Below, one piece after another: positions 32,757-45,388 of a DNA stretch of 64,000 nt (the stretch's first letter is position 1; each line of letters starts with the position of its first letter). The translations under genes were made by a program, and so were the position numbers. This DNA is from Cinclus cinclus (taxonomy: Eukaryota; Chordata; Aves; Passeriformes; Cinclidae), in NCBI RefSeq assembly GCF_963662255.1, contig NC_085059.1:4437034-4501033 (forward strand), in the 5' to 3' direction. A model generated the notes under the pieces. The model had not been told where the DNA came from and made no database searches. It was given only the letters and a program-made list of their open reading frames with translations.

Positions 32757-35700
32757 AGACTGACAGGGATAATGGGCATCTATAGGGCCCCGCTGTAAAT
32801 ATGTTCAGCATGTTCAAGGCTTTTTTTAAAGGAACAATTTCAACATTGTTAGCCTAAAGTTCCCAGAATGTTAATCTATAGCTTCTAGATTTTTACTGTG
32901 TAGGTCCCAGATTGTTACCAGTATAGTCTTCCTTGTAAATATGTTCTGGAGATTGTTGTTGTTGTTGTTAGAAGGAAACATGTTCTTGAAATGTTTGGCT
33001 GAACTTTGTTCAATAAATACTATTTCTTATTAAAACCTCGCCTCTCTTTGCAATTCCTTTGGGCAACCTTTGCACAGTGCTGGTTTCCACTTGCTCATGG
33101 TTCCTGGGGCTGCAGGTCCCTGGGAGTGCTGGCACAGCCAGCCCTGCCTGAGGGTCCCTGTGCAGGGGGGTCCCACTGAGCCAGCACTGCTGTTCCTGGG
33201 GCACAGCAGGGTCCCCAAGGGCAAAGCTCTCACCAGCAGAGAGGGAGCTCTGACAGCAGCAGGCCCTGCAGCAACGCCACCAAAGCAAAGGAAACCTCCT
33301 GACACCCTTCCTGCTGCGGCCACAGGGACTCCTGGGCAGGAGCCAGCATCAGGCACAGGGATGCAACATCCACCTCCATGCTCTGAAGGTCACGACAGCC
33401 TTGGCAAGTCTGGGACCTGCACCCGGGCTGCTGCAGGGGCTGATGTTTAAGGCTTGCAGCCTCCAAAGCCTCTGGGCTTTGCTTCCCCCGCTGCCTTCCA
33501 TTGCCCTGTGCCCAGGATCCTCACCCTGACCGTGTTCCTGCTGCTGCCAGCAGCCCCCAGAGCCCCTCACTCCCTGAGCATCCCCATCACAGGGGGCACT
33601 GGCAAATCCCACACGCTTCGCAAAGCAAACTCCCCCACAGTAACCAAACCACTCTTTGGTCAGAGGGTGCCAAGGGGAAGCTCAGCACCAGCTGCTGTTT
33701 AAAGCATGCTTTCAAAAGTGGCTTCAGGCACTCTGGCAGTGCCTGCTGCGCAGCTGAGGCTGTGGGGACACAGCACTGGCTCAGGCCAGCCCTCAGCCCC
33801 TCACAGCTCATGCCAAGGGCCCAGCTCACAAAGCAGTTTCAAACCACTTGCTGCAGCTATTTCAAAGGCCTAAATATCATACGCAGGAGCCATTTAGTTG
33901 CCAACTCAGTGTCCGTGTCCTGGCAGGAGAAGCCACCAAGGGGCCTCTGCATGTGCACTCAGGGCACTTCCACTGCCATCCCAAAGGGATCGCAAAGGAC
34001 AGGGCTCTTCTTTCAGCACTGCTGAGCTCCTCACGCAGCATTGAAGTCTCAGGAAGAGACAAGAATTGAGTGCACCAGGGAAGCTGGCCTCAAGGAAAAC
34101 GCATCAATCCCACGGCCCACCCAAGCCAACGGCCTGCATGTCTGTACCTTCTCCTCCTTCTCTCTTCTCTGCTGTCACTTTGCCCCTTCTCTCTGTCCGG
34201 GAGCTTGGCCTCTCAGACAAATAAAAGATGTGCATCCACACCTAGGCACGGCATAGATGTCTTACACAACTGTCCCTTCTTCCCCGACAGCTGCAAATCC
34301 TACAGCTGCCAGACCTCATCCCTTGCTCCTAGAAAGGGAGACAAGACTTTCCATTCTAATCCATTGCCCAGCCCTAAGTCAATGACACAGTCAGTAGAAA
34401 TAGCTGTGAAATCCCCGGCAGGAACCTGCCAGAAGAGCTACAGCTGTGGAGGGGGAAGCAGCAAACTCCCACCCCCACCACTGCTTTGGACTCCTTACCA
34501 GCTAAAACAGATCCCACTCCTGCGACTTTTTCCATTTTTTTGTTAACCACAACTACCATCAATTTAAATCCATTGAAAACAAGATCACAGGAGGGGTTGC
34601 GTGGAAAGGAACCTTCAATCCCACCCAGTGCAAGCTTTGCCATGGCAGGGACACCTGCCACTGTCCCACGCTGCTCCAGCCTGGCCTTGGGCACTGCCAG
34701 GGATCCAGGGGCAGCCACAGCTGCTCTGGGCACCCTGTCCCAGCCCTGCCCATCCTGCCAGGGAACACTTGCTGACCCATATCCCATCTGCAGCTGCTCC
34801 CAGTGCCAACAGGTGTCACTGCATGGCCTTGGGATGATGGATCAAGAGAAAGCCCCAAGCTTTGAGCAGAGTTCCCAGTGCCTGTGCTGGGGACGTGCCA
34901 CCCACTTGCCCCTCAAGCACTCAACTGCCTCGCAGCCAAATGGAGTGTCCAACGGGTAAAGCACTCCCAGAGGATCAAACCCTGGTCACTGCACCAATGA
35001 CAAGGTCTTTATTGGGAAAAGAAATGTCGAAGCACAGCGACATTTCTTTTCCAAGCAGGAGACGCTGATCCTGTGCCGGCAGCGCAGGGATGCTGTTATT
35101 GCTGGTCCTCATTTCATCCCTTTATCAGCTGCAGGGGCACCAGGACAGGCTGTGGTCTCCCAGGGCAGCTCTGAGTGACACTGCTGTCCCCACCAGCTGT
35201 CCCCAGCCCTGGGTGCTGCCACGTGCCCCAGCCTCTGCAGCCCAAAGCACCTGGAGATCCCCCCGAGCATCAGCGATCGGGGCCGCTGCAATCAGCCTGC
35301 TGACCCAAAACCTCAAGTGCTGCCACAAGAAAAGCAGCTGATTCATTGATACCTCGGAATTTCATGTCTCAATGCAAGGACAGGAAGCACCCCTATGCCA
35401 CCAAATCATTGCTAAGGGCTTGCAAGCCTCAACGCGGAGATTTCAGCGTTGGACACGCAGTCAGGGCAAGGGTAAATCCACACAGAGATGACACAGAAAT
35501 TCCAAAACACACATCATGTTGGTCTTGACGCCTTTCTTGTTGGCTCAAGGGCTGTTTCCGTGGGCCACGCTTGCACAGAAAGAAAGGAAGTGCAGCTGCT
35601 GAGGAACATCTCCATGCCCTCAGCAGGTTTTGGTGCCTTTGCTGCAGGGCCACTCCTGTCAGAGCCCCCTCTCTGCTGCTGACACCTTTGCTCTTGGGGA

Positions 35701-36819
35701 CACCAGCCCAGGAACACCAGCAGGGCCCAGGGTTGGCTCAGGGGGACCCCCCTGTACACAGGTACTCCCAGCCCCGTGGCTGTGCCAGCACCCCCAGAAA
35801 CACCAAGATCTGGCAGCACTTTGCTCCGCTGCTCTTTCTGCACACGGACCCATCTCCTTCCTTTGCCATCCCAGGAAAATTCAACCTCTACCTCAGCCAA
35901 AGATCATTTCCTACACATGCCTGATCAGAAATGTTCTTCTGCACTTCCTCCACCAAAACCACCCCCGCATGCCCACAAGACATTCCAGGGCCATCGGGAA
36001 ACCCTCCACAAACACTGCGCAGGCACCCAGGACCACGGGCTTTCCATCTCTGCCATTCAAGCTCCCTGCGCTGCTCCTGGTCATTTTCTCCTCCTCTCTC
36101 CATAACTTTGGGAACCACAGAGCTCCCAGGCTTTGGCAATTCCCAAGGCCACTGCCATCCTTGACTTCTTGGACACCCCCAGGGCTGTGGACAGACACCC
36201 CTGTGTTTTCCCGCAGAAGATGTTAAGAGCCAACAGGAAGCCACAAAGTTACTGAGGCTGCTAGATCACCTCCCCAAAAGAAAAAGCTGAAAAAGCTGTG
36301 GCTGCTGAGGAAGGGGAGGTGAAGCTTGTGTGGCAAGCTCAGAGCACATTCACAATGAATGAAAGGTGGAAGAGGGAGAGTGACTCTTCCTCAGGAAGTC
36401 TACTGATGGGACAAGGTTGAATGAGATCAAACGGAAAGAGAGTTGGAAGAGATCTGATGCTGGAAAGAAGTTCTTTAATGTGAGGCTGCTTGTCCCTGAC
36501 ACAGGGAGCTGTGCACATGTGGGTGCCCCATCCCCAGCAACATCCAAGGCCACGTTGGACAGGGTTGAAGTGCTGGGAGCTTGCTCAGGTTGGAACCAGA
36601 TGATTTTTAGGGTCTCTTCCAAGCCAAACCACTCAAGGATTGGATGGTTCTATGGAGTCCATCTCCAAGAGAGGAGTGGCCCTGAAGCTTCTGTGACATC
36701 ACAGGGCCCGGAGTGCTCCAGGTGGAAGGTCCAGGGCCTGGAGACCAGCACAACAGACAGTTCACCTGCTGCCAGCACTCAGTTCTCCCCCACTCTTCTC
36801 TCTCTGCCACGGTGCCAAG

Positions 36820-37344
36820 ATGTTCCTGCTGCCAGTACTCGCTTGTCCCCCGCTCTTCGTTCTCTGCCTTGGTGCTGAGCTGCTCCTGCTGCCGGGACTT
36901 TTCCTGCACTTCTACTGGAGCATCAACACCAACAGCATGAGCGCTCCTGTCCCAGTGGAGGTACAGTGCCATCCCAGGGAGGGGGGCAGCCCTGAGTGCC
37001 AGGGCAGGCTGCAGCCCTGTGGGGATGGATGCTGGGGAAAGGGACCCCAAGTGACATTGTGCTGTCTCATGCAGACTGCCAGAGACACCATTGAGGATAT
37101 GGAGGTGGATGAGCAGGATGACACCGAGCCCATGGAAGTGGATGAATATGATGAGACTGAGCCCATGGAAGTGGATGAGCAGGATGACACCGAGCCCATG
37201 GAAGTGGATGAATATGATGAGACTGAGCCCATGGAAGTGGATGAACAGGATGACACCGAGCCCATGGAAGTGGATGAATATGATGAGACTGAGCCCATGG
37301 ACGTCGATGAGAAGGACAAGGAAGAGCCCGTGATCCTGGCATGA
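36820..37344 (+). CDS. Acidic 11-residue-repeat protein, unit 8
   Basis: 174 codons with six repeats and the FYWSI, SPEC and GKG variants. Codon choice in the repeat is more uniform (gatgaatat throughout). It is the last copy before the ERV, 813 bp upstream of the 5' LTR, in the same orientation as the provirus. Confidence 0.55.
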   Translation: MFLLPVLACPPLFVLCLGAELLLLPGLFLHFYWSINTNSMSAPVPVEVQCHPREGGSPECQGRLQPCGDGCWGKGPQVTLCCLMQTARDTIEDMEVDEQDDTEPMEVDEYDETEPMEVDEQDDTEPMEVDEYDETEPMEVDEQDDTEPMEVDEYDETEPMDVDEKDKEEPVILA

Positions 37345-37470
37345 GGATGGAGCCCCAGGAGCAGGACAACCTGATGCTCCCCTGCCCTGCCCACAGGCAG
37401 TGCCCAGCCTGGGGCGGGGCTGGCTGGCTCTCCTCAGGGACATGGTGCTCAAGGAAGTCCTGCTCTGCTG

Positions 37471-37636
37471 CTTCCTTCCTTCCTTCCTTCCTTCCCTCCT
37501 TCCTTCCTTCCTTCCTTCCTTCCTTCCTTCCTTCCTTCCTTCCTTCCTTCCTTCCTTCCTTCCTTCCTTCCTTCCTTCCTTCCTTCCTTCCTTCCTTCCT
37601 TCCTTCCTTCCTTCCTTCCTTCCTTCCTTCCCTCCC
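37471..37636 (+). repeat. (CCTT)n tract, unit 8
   Basis: About 165 bp, intermediate in length, with a single CCCT interruption near its 5' end. Confidence 0.95.
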
Positions 37637-38157
37637 AGACTGACAGGGATAATGGGCATCGATAGGGCCCCGCTGTAAATATGTTCAGCATGTTCGAGGC
37701 TTTTTTTATAGGAACAATTTCAAGATTGTTAGCCTAAAGGTCCCAGAATGTTAATCTATAGCTTCTAGATTTTTACAGTATAAGTCCCAGATTGTTACCA
37801 GTATAGTCTTCCTTGTAAATATGTTCTAGAGACTGTTGTTGTTGTTAGAAGTAAATGTGGTCTTGAAATGTTTGGCTGAACTTTGTTCAATAAATACTAT
37901 TTCTTATTAAAACCTCGCCTCTCTTTGCAATTCCTTTGGGCAACGTTTGCACAGTGCTGGTTTCCACTTGCTCATGGTTCCTGGGGCTGCAGGTCCCTGG
38001 GGGTGCTGGCACAGCCAGCCCTGGCTGGGGGTCCCTGTGCAGGGGGGTCCCACTGAGCCAGCACTGCTGTTCCTGGGGCACAGAAGTGTCCCCAAGGGCA
38101 AAGCTCTCACCAGCAGAGAGGGAGCTCTGACAGCAGCAGGCCCTGCAGCAACGCCGC

Positions 38158-38780
38158 TGTGGGAATCGAGCTGGCTGACATCCAAAGCCAGACCAGTGTT
38201 TTTGATGCGTTGCCCCTTGGCCCCAGACCTTGGAGGGCATTTGTTTAAGTTTATAACAGTTCCTAGGAAAGTTGTCAAAGGTTTTAAAACTGTTCCTGGT
38301 CAAGCTTTATAACCCTCATTTCCCATTGATTGCCTCTATTCCCAGTTATGTCATCCCTTTTCTCTTCCCTGTCCTGGAAAGTTCTTGTATCCTTGTACCC
38401 CCATTGGTTTATGTTCACTGCATTGTTCCACCCATCCTACCTTACTGGTTACTGCCCCATATTACTCCTCCCTTGCACCACTTTTCACTTTACCCATTGG
38501 ATTATCATCCTGGACCCACCTCTCATCATCCCTTATAAATACCCTGGATTTTCCCTCAGCCTTGTCTTCTACCCTTTGCTCTTATAGTGTGTGCACGTGT
38601 TTTGGGCCTTGTCCCGCATTTTCTTTTATGATTATTAAAGTCTTTAGTTGCAGAGTTGTGGTGTGGACCCGTTCCTCATTTCGCTACCTTAGCCCTGATA
38701 TCAGGGCAACTTTAGAGGTTGGTCGGGGAGACTGCCCTCGAGACTCGCGCCTTAAGTATTGAAAAACAAAAACCCCGACA
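38158..38780 (+). repeat. ERV 5' LTR
   Basis: 623 bp, TG...CA bounded. TATAAAT at 38534-38540 gives a likely U3 promoter. ATTAAA at 38634-38639 is the likely poly(A) signal, about 100 bp downstream. It differs from the 3' LTR at roughly 40 positions by eye count. Confidence 0.93.
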
Positions 38781-38782
38781 GG

Positions 38783-38800
38783 TGGCCCCTGAACAGGGAC
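38783..38800 (+). other. ERV primer-binding site, Lys-tRNA type
   Basis: TGGCCCCTGAACAGGGAC starts two bases after the LTR and matches the lysine tRNA primer site of betaretroviruses and lentiviruses with two mismatches. The leader that follows (to 39075) has a donor-like acag|gtgtgt near 38954 that could serve env splicing. Confidence 0.65.
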
Positions 38801-39075
38801 CCTGATATTCAGGGCACCTTGTTGCAGAGGTAGGACTGTGTCCCCGGGAGTGTGGCTGCAAAGGGGCCCGGCGGAGTTGTCGGCGCAGAGGGACCTCGTC
38901 TGGACACCCGGGGAGCCAGCGAGGGACGTCAACAGAAGCACCTGCAGAATACAGGTGTGTTTGGGGACACCCGACATAATATAGCCCTCTTCGCTGCCCT
39001 GTTTTAAAATACGGGTCCTAGTCTTGGCTAGGGGCGTGTCTGCAGCTAGATCCCCTAAGGAGGATTCGAAGGAAG

Positions 39076-40524
39076 ATGGTTGGACAAATGTCAAGCGTAG
39101 AGAGGAACGTATATGGACGTTTTAAGTTAATTCTTTTAAGTACCACTAAGGACTTTTCAAAAAAAGAACTGAAAAAATTTGTAAAGTGGGTTTGTAAAAA
39201 CTTCCCCAACACCCCGAGTGAAGAAATGATGAATACTGCCTTTTGGGACTCGGTGGGGAACAAAATTTATCACTTGTCTGGAAAATGGGACCCCGAGGCA
39301 CCCTGCATGCTCCCTCTTTTCCACCTTATCCTGGAAACCCTGCACCAATCCCAGCTTCGATTACCCAGCTCGTCGGTTCCTCCTAACCCTTCTCCAAAGC
39401 AGCCTGTTCTCTCCCTGTCTCCTGTGACTGACCCTCCAGCTGAGATCCCCGATGGCAGCGCGCGGGCCGTCGTGGATCTCCCCCCTTCCATCCCTCTGGT
39501 GTCCTCATGTGTTCGTCCCGCTCACCCTCCTAACGACAGCTCTTGCCCCATCGGCTGCCCTGCCACAAACGGGGGCCATTTTGGAATTACCACTAACACC
39601 TTCTGTCAAAGTCTGCGTTCCTCGGCTATTCCCGCCTCTAGCTCTGCCTTCCAGCCCGCCCTCGCTCCCTCACGGCCCGCCCACCACCCTCAGGGGCCGC
39701 CCACTCCCGCCCCTGCCGGAACTGGCGCTGAGTGCTCCTCCTCCCGGAAGGAGACCGGAACTGCCCTTCAGGCACTTCCGGAAGAGCCTGCCTCCAAAAT
39801 GGCTGCGCCCATAGCTGAAGCTTGCAAATCTTACCGGCAGCTTAACACTAATGTAAATGTTATTGCTCCACTTTGTTCATCTTCCTCCGGAGAGAACTCG
39901 AGCTCTAGTGACTCTGAGGAGTCTTCACCTTGCCCTCTAACCCCTAAAAACCCTTGGGAGAGGATCCGGAAAGCTGCTATAAAAGAAGGAAACTGGCAGA
40001 TAGCAGCTAAGTTCAATGCATTCCCAGTGAGGTACCACAGGGGGAGGGGAGGTGCACCAAGATGGGAGCCTATGACATATGGGGAAGTAAAAGAACTGTG
40101 TCGGGCAGCCAAGGACCATGGGAGGGGATGCCCATATTTTAATAATCTTGTTCGGGCCACCTTCACAGCACATGTACTGACCCCCCATGACTTAAAATAT
40201 ATAATGACTATGTTGTTGTCTCCCCCTGAGTATTCCTTGTGGGAAGGGGGATGGAAACGCATGCTCCAAGGATTCCTGACTGACTGCGTGAACGATCCAG
40301 CCAGAGCAGCATTAACAATGGACCACCTAGCCGGGGAAGGACAATTTACCCAACCTGAGGAGCAAGCTGCAGCAGCCCCCAGGCAAGTACTTGATGAAAT
40401 TAAAACTCTTGCTAGGAAGGCACTAGTCCACGTGCCAGATGGCAGCACACCTAACTTGGAGTACACTAATATTAAGCAAGAGCCCGGAGAAACATACATG
40501 AAATTTATTGACAGGTTAAAATAA
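39076..40524 (+). pseudogene. gag: ERV gag, matrix to capsid, stop-truncated
   Basis: 482 codons. Residues 1 to about 95 look like a matrix domain. About 100-245 is a Pro/Ser/Ala-rich linker. From about 285 is a capsid-like domain, ending in the major homology region near residues 466-482 (key residues Gln, Glu, Phe, Arg-Leu). The ORF starts MVGQ, so Gly is not at position 2 and N-myristoylation from this ATG is doubtful. An in-frame TAA at 40522 cuts the major homology region at its end. The next codons continue in the same frame into the capsid C-terminal domain, so this is a point stop and not a frameshift. Confidence 0.85.
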
Positions 40525-40527
40525 GCA

Positions 40528-41718
40528 TTGGAAAAACAGGTTCCTGATGACAAAACCAGGAATACATTGTTAGAGACATTGGCGGTAGCTAATGCTGACT
40601 CTGAATGTCGGAAGGTACTGCGCGCTCTGCCACGAGAACCCCCACCGATGCTCCTCCAGATGATCGAGGCATGTAACCGTCTCGGGACGGTGGAGCATGT
40701 GGCAGCAGTACAAGCCCAGGCCATCGGACAGGGAGTTGCAAGAGCACTGGTTGCTGCACATTTTCCTTTGAAGTCGCCCCAAACGCAGTGCCAGTCTACA
40801 TGTTTTCAGTGTGGCCAGCAAGGACACTTGCGAAAAGACTGTCCACAAAGGAAAGGGAGGTACCCAGTTGTTAGTAAAAATCAACCTCAGGCTAAACAGT
40901 TTTCCTTTAAAAGTAATTTTCCTAGGCAGCCGTCAAAAAACTTCCATCAGAGCGCAAGTCGGCCTTGCGCTATGACAAGAAATCCACAAGCCGAAGATAC
41001 TGATGGCTGCGGAGAATCAGAACATTCTAACCACCACTACAGGCCCTGTGGCTCCGAACTCCAGCAGCTCATCTCAGGACTACCAGCAACAATTCCACCA
41101 GGTGCCCGGCTGGAGTTGGTGAGTGCTAAACCTGTAGTGCTGACTGACTGTTCCACACATTCAGTTTCAACAGGACAACTTGGGCTTGAAGATCGGCCCC
41201 ACCAAGTGTTAATTTTAGGCAATTGTAGATCAAAGACTGAGGGCTTTTTTGTCCTTCCTTCCGTATTGTCTGTTACATCTTCCCAGGAAATGACTGTTTT
41301 AGCCCTAAGCCCTGACCCTCCTTGCTTTATTCCCGGAGGACTGCCTATAGCCCAAGCGATTATGTTGCCAGATGAAACGGAGGAAGAGGATTCAGAATCC
41401 TTTGTCATGTGGACCCAGGTTATAAGTAAGGACAGGCCTAAAATAACCTGTATCCTAGAGGCTAATGGACAGAAGGTAACTCTTAAGGGAACTGTTGACA
41501 CTGGATCGGACGTTACTGCAATTTCTACCTCAAGATGGCCCTCAGGGTGGGCACTTACACCAGCTTCTGGAGTCCTTATGGGGATTGGAGGGGAAAGCAC
41601 TAGTCTGAAAAGCATGAATTTGATCAAGATAGAGGGACCTAAGGGTCGTGTTGCCACCACCAGACCCTTCATAGTGAAAACACGAACGCCTGTCGTCCTG
41701 TGGGGAAGGGATATTTAG
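40528..41718 (+). pseudogene. pro: ERV capsid end, nucleocapsid, dUTPase, protease
   Basis: 396 codons in the same frame as gag. It starts in the capsid C-terminal domain. Residues 92-105 form one CCHC zinc knuckle (CX2CX4HX4C); no second knuckle is seen. About 185-285 resembles a retroviral dUTPase-like domain. Protease follows, with the catalytic Asp-Thr-Gly at residues 324-326 and the ORF ending in WGRDI, a typical betaretroviral protease end. In betaretroviruses protease is normally in the -1 frame to gag. Here both read in one frame, suggesting an indel between the knuckle and the dUTPase. There is no initiation codon of its own. Confidence 0.8.
40935..40941 (+). other. Possible gag-pro frameshift heptamer A AAA AAC
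   Basis: The heptamer sits in the right register (tcA AAA AAC in the gag frame), 93 bp after the zinc knuckle, as at betaretroviral gag-pro junctions. The -1 frame reaches a TGA at 41001 after 20 codons, so frameshifting here would no longer give protease. Confidence 0.5.
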
Positions 41719-41723
41719 ACTGA

Positions 41724-42764
41724 ATGGGGAGCGCGTTTGGAAATGGATTTTTAATTGGGGTCATTGAAGAGCGTGGCACCTTGAAAATAACTTGGAAAGA
41801 TAATACCCCTATCTGGGTAGATCAATGGCCCCTACATGAGAAAAAACTAGCCGCGCTGCAATCCCTGATATCAGAACAACTTCAAAAAGGACACATAACA
41901 TTCACCACCAGCCCCTGGAACACCCCCATTTTTGTCATCCAAAAACCACGCAGTGACAAATGGCGACTCCTCCATGATCTCCGGAAAATAAATGAGGTCA
42001 TAGAGGACATGGGTGCACTTCAACCAGGTCTTCCTTCTCCGGCTGTGATCCCTAAAGACTGGTACCTAACAATTATTGACCTTAAAGACTGTTTCTTTGA
42101 CATTCCATTACACCCTGATGATGCTCCATGTTTTGCCTTTTCCATCCCATCAATCAACAGGGAAGCACCCCTTCAGCAATTCCATTGGGTGGTCTTACCT
42201 CAAGGAATGAAAAACAGTCCAACAATATGTCAGTGGTTTGTGGCTAAGATACTAACCCCTGTTTGTAAAGTTCATCCACAGGTGTTGATACTTCACTATA
42301 TGGATGATATCCTGTTAGCTGCCAAAGATACTGTCACACTGGACACTGCAGTGAAGGATACCATCTCAGCAGTCCAAAAAGCTGGATTAACTGTTTCAGA
42401 AGAAAAGGTGCAGCAAATGCAGCCTTGGAGGTATTTGGGTTATAAAATTTCGTCACGAACTATAAAGCCACAACTGCTCCAGCCGGAAGAGAACCCACAA
42501 ACATTACATGACATGCAGAGGTTGCTTGGTGCTATCACTTGGGTGAGACCCTTATTGGGGATTACAAATCAAGACTTGCAGCCATTATTTGACCTCCTGA
42601 AGGGAGATTCGGCCCCAAACTCCCCGAGACACTTGACAGAGGAAGCAAGACACGCCTTGAATAAAGTGTCTTTTGCAATACAAACCCGGCAAGCACACCG
42701 GATGGACCCTATGTTGCCTTTCCTATTAGTGGTTCTGGGGAGGGGTCCTCAACTTCATGCCTGA
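41724..42764 (+). pseudogene. pol: ERV pol, reverse transcriptase
   Basis: 346 codons in the -1 frame relative to protease, as expected for betaretroviral pol. Fingers and palm motifs are clear: LPQGMKNSP near residue 155 and the catalytic YMDD at residues 192-195 (42297-42308). A TGA at 41721 closes the pol frame just upstream, so no pro-pol overlap remains. The ORF ends at an in-frame TGA (42762) in the connection region; the reading frame continues beyond it. Confidence 0.9.
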
Positions 42765-44003
42765 ATTTTTCGGTGGGATCTTGAGTTACCTGGTCCTTTG
42801 TTGATTTTAGAATGGATTTTCCTTTCCCACCAACCCAAAAAGACCATCACTACAAAGCCAGAAATAAGAGCTCAGTTAATTATTAAGGCTAGAAGACGTT
42901 TGCTATCTTTCTCTGGGAGAGACTTTTCGATTATATTTCTGCCTTTGACTTCTTCCTATTTAGATTGGCTCCTGCAACAATCTGAACACCTTCAAATTGC
43001 TCTAATAAATTTCCCTGGACAACTTTCTATCCATTGCCCTAAGCATAGACTTCTAAGTTCTGATTTCAATTTATTTCCTAAACCCTTAAGGAGTGATAAG
43101 CCCCTCAAAGCCCTCACTTTGTTTACAGACGGGTCAGGAAAATCTCATAAATCTGTAATTACATGGGAAAACCCTATGACAGGTGAGTGGCTGTCAGATA
43201 TTGAAATTGTTGAAGGCTCACCACAGATTGTTGAATTGGCGGCAGTGGTAAGGGCATTTTGCAAATTCACCGGCCCCGTTAATATTGTTACTGACTCAGC
43301 ATATGTTGCAGGGATCGTGGAAAGGGCGGAAAATTCGTTGCTGAAGGACATTGCAAATGAACGGTTATATTCTTTACTGAAAAATAGAGTTTTTCTTCTT
43401 TCCCAAAGGCAGCACCCTTACTTCATTATGCATATCCGTTCCCACACTACCCTTCCTGGACCCTTGACACAAGGTAACAATCGAGCTGACACACTTGCCA
43501 TGACAGCACAAGTAACATTACCTAACATACCTGAGCAGGCAAAGCTTAGCCATGCATTCTTCCATCAAAATGCTCCAGCTTTGCATAGAATGTTTGATAT
43601 TACCAAGGACCAAGCCAAGGCCATTGTAAACACATGCCCTAGTTGCCAAAAACTTTCCCTACCAGCTATTGGAGCAGCAGTCAACCCTAGGGGACTCCAT
43701 AGTTTACAACTGTGGCAAGCAGATATAACACACTACCCTTCATTTGGTCGTTTCAAATACATCCATCTTTCTATAGATACCTTTTCAGGTGCTATCTTTG
43801 CCTCCGCTCACACCAAAGAAACAGCAGCAGATGCTATGAAACGTTTTCTCCAAGCATTTGCAATCCTAGGTATCCCCCAGGAAATAAAAACTGATAATGG
43901 TCCAGCTTATATTTCACACAAAAATAAAACAATTTTTCAATCAGTGGGGAGTCATCCACACCACTGGCATCCCTCACTCCCCCACGGGTCAGTCAATAGT
44001 TGA
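42765..44003 (+). pseudogene. pol: ERV pol, connection, RNase H, integrase core
   Basis: Same frame as the reverse transcriptase, after its stop. RNase H shows its acidic residues in FTDGSG (Asp at 43128), VELAAV and VTDSAY. Integrase has the zinc-binding HHCC segment, then the first two catalytic Asp residues (43722 and 43893). The frame ends at 44003 because of a 1-nt length change just past the second Asp. Confidence 0.88.
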
Positions 44004-44418
44004 AAGAGCCCATGGTTCCCTTAAAAATCTTTTAGATAAACAAAAAGGGGGAATAGAGATCTTATCAAACACAGAAAGGTTAAGTAAAGCATTATATGTC
44101 TTTAATTTTTTGAACAATTCGTTTATGGAACCAAACCCTCCAATTATCTGTCATTTTTCGAATACAACACAGGCTCAACTGAAAGAAAGACCACCAGTCT
44201 TGGTAAAAGATGCTGAAACAAATCAAATCTTAGGAGGACCATTCCAACTAATAACTTGGGGGAAGGGATATGCTTGTGTCTCCACAGATAGGGCACCTCG
44301 GTGGATGCCAGCCAAGAACATCAAACCTTACCTACAGCCTTTAAAAGAAGACCTACCAGAGAGTCCCAGTAGTCCAACTCCTAACAACAAGCCTGCAACT
44401 ACTACTCCTTATGACTGA
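43897..44418 (+). pseudogene. pol: ERV pol, integrase C-terminal part, shifted frame
   Basis: Integrase continues in the +1 frame. The catalytic Glu (44002-44004) is 109 nt from the second Asp, that is, D-X35-E plus one extra nucleotide, which places a 1-nt insertion between 43896 and 44001, probably in the A-rich run near 43920-43930. A C-terminal DNA-binding-like region (GKGYACVSTD, RAPRWMPAKN) follows. Confidence 0.85.
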
Positions 44419-44427
44419 CTATTTCAC

Positions 44428-44429
44428 AG
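44428..44429 (+). other. Candidate env splice acceptor
   Basis: ctgactatttcacag lies just after the pol stop and before the env leader, a usual place for the subgenomic env acceptor. Weak evidence. Confidence 0.25.
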
Positions 44430-44457
44430 CTCCTCATCGCAAGTCATCGTTGGGACC

Positions 44458-44673
44458 GTGACCTCTGAAAGACTCTCAATCATTGCACTTGTTCTCTTTA
44501 ATGTCCTACACTTTGCCAGCAGAAGAATTGTTCAACAGCCAAAACAGAACATTTGGATTACCCTGGCCAACATAACGCACCAAGAGACGTTAGGTCTATC
44601 TGTTGCCACCCCCAAACAACCCCTTTTCAACATGCCTGGTAGGTCTACCAGCAGACGAATGCCCAGTAAATAA
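44458..44673 (+). pseudogene. env: ERV env leader and start of surface subunit
   Basis: A hydrophobic leader (SIIALVLFNVLHFAS) followed by a surface-subunit start with one N-linked site (ANITHQ). This open frame has no ATG. It leaves the frame of the rest of env near 44610-44625 (a run of C), where a 1-nt change moves coding to the next frame. Confidence 0.65.
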
Positions 44674-45388
44674 AAAGACCATCAATGCCATGCGAGGTAA
44701 CAGTCCCAAAAGTAAGTTAAAATACAACCCTGTAGACTTTTGGAACTCGTGGGCTCTTGATCTTCCACATGCGCCATTAGAGCCTCAAGAACTGGAACTA
44801 TTTGGCTCAGTTAAAATGGACTACTGCATCACCTTTCGCTATAAAAAGAGAGTTCAGCTGATAAGGGCTAACGGAGGTAAGCCCCAAATCGTGAAAACAG
44901 ATGAACCAGCGTTGTGGGATGTTTCCCCCCACCATCCAGGGTATAAAAATGAGAGCCTATGGTGTAATTATACCTCACGACATCCATCTAAATCAAGTGA
45001 TACTCCTCTGCAGTTACCTCCAGGTACATTTCTTCTTTGTGGGGACAGAGCATGGCCTGCCATTCCGTCTCATATTAAAGGTGGACCATGTAGCCTTGGT
45101 AGGCTTACTTTACTAACTCCCAATGTCACAGCACTAATTGGTAATAGCAAAAACAGGAAAAAGCGTTTTGCACATCAATTCCAATCTGATTGTAACAGTA
45201 AATTAGAGTTTTGGAATAGGGGACAAAGGATAATCGCCTCTGCTCTTGTACCTTGGGTAGCTGCTGCACAAGCAGTCACCCAGTTGGGAAGATTGGGATG
45301 TTGGTTAAGTAAACAAACCAACGCTACTTCCGTCGCTCTAAGTGATCTTCTGACAGATGTTGCCAGTATAAGGCATGCAACATTGTAA
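44603..45388 (+). pseudogene. env: ERV env, surface subunit to start of TM subunit
   Basis: A short surface subunit, about 250 residues counting the shifted leader, so it may have lost internal sequence. A furin-type site RKKR lies at 45155-45166. The transmembrane subunit then begins with an Ala-rich fusion segment lying between two cysteines, that is, an internal fusion loop, as in alpharetroviruses. An in-frame TAA at 45386 stops it before the CX6CC motif. Confidence 0.75.

Larger units (their letters stand above)
29139..34322 (+). repeat. Macrosatellite unit 7, expanded
   Basis: 5184 bp. It shares the distinctive 3' flank and an expanded, interrupted CCTT tract with unit 2, five units away. 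Confidence 0.95.
34323..38157 (+). repeat. Macrosatellite unit 8, cut by ERV
   Basis: This unit runs from its normal start through the ORF and poly(A) signal to the end of inverted-repeat arm 2, equivalent to unit position of about 3707, where the ERV 5' LTR begins. The last two bases before the LTR are gc where other units have ac. The remaining 1 kb or so of the unit is absent. Confidence 0.95.
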
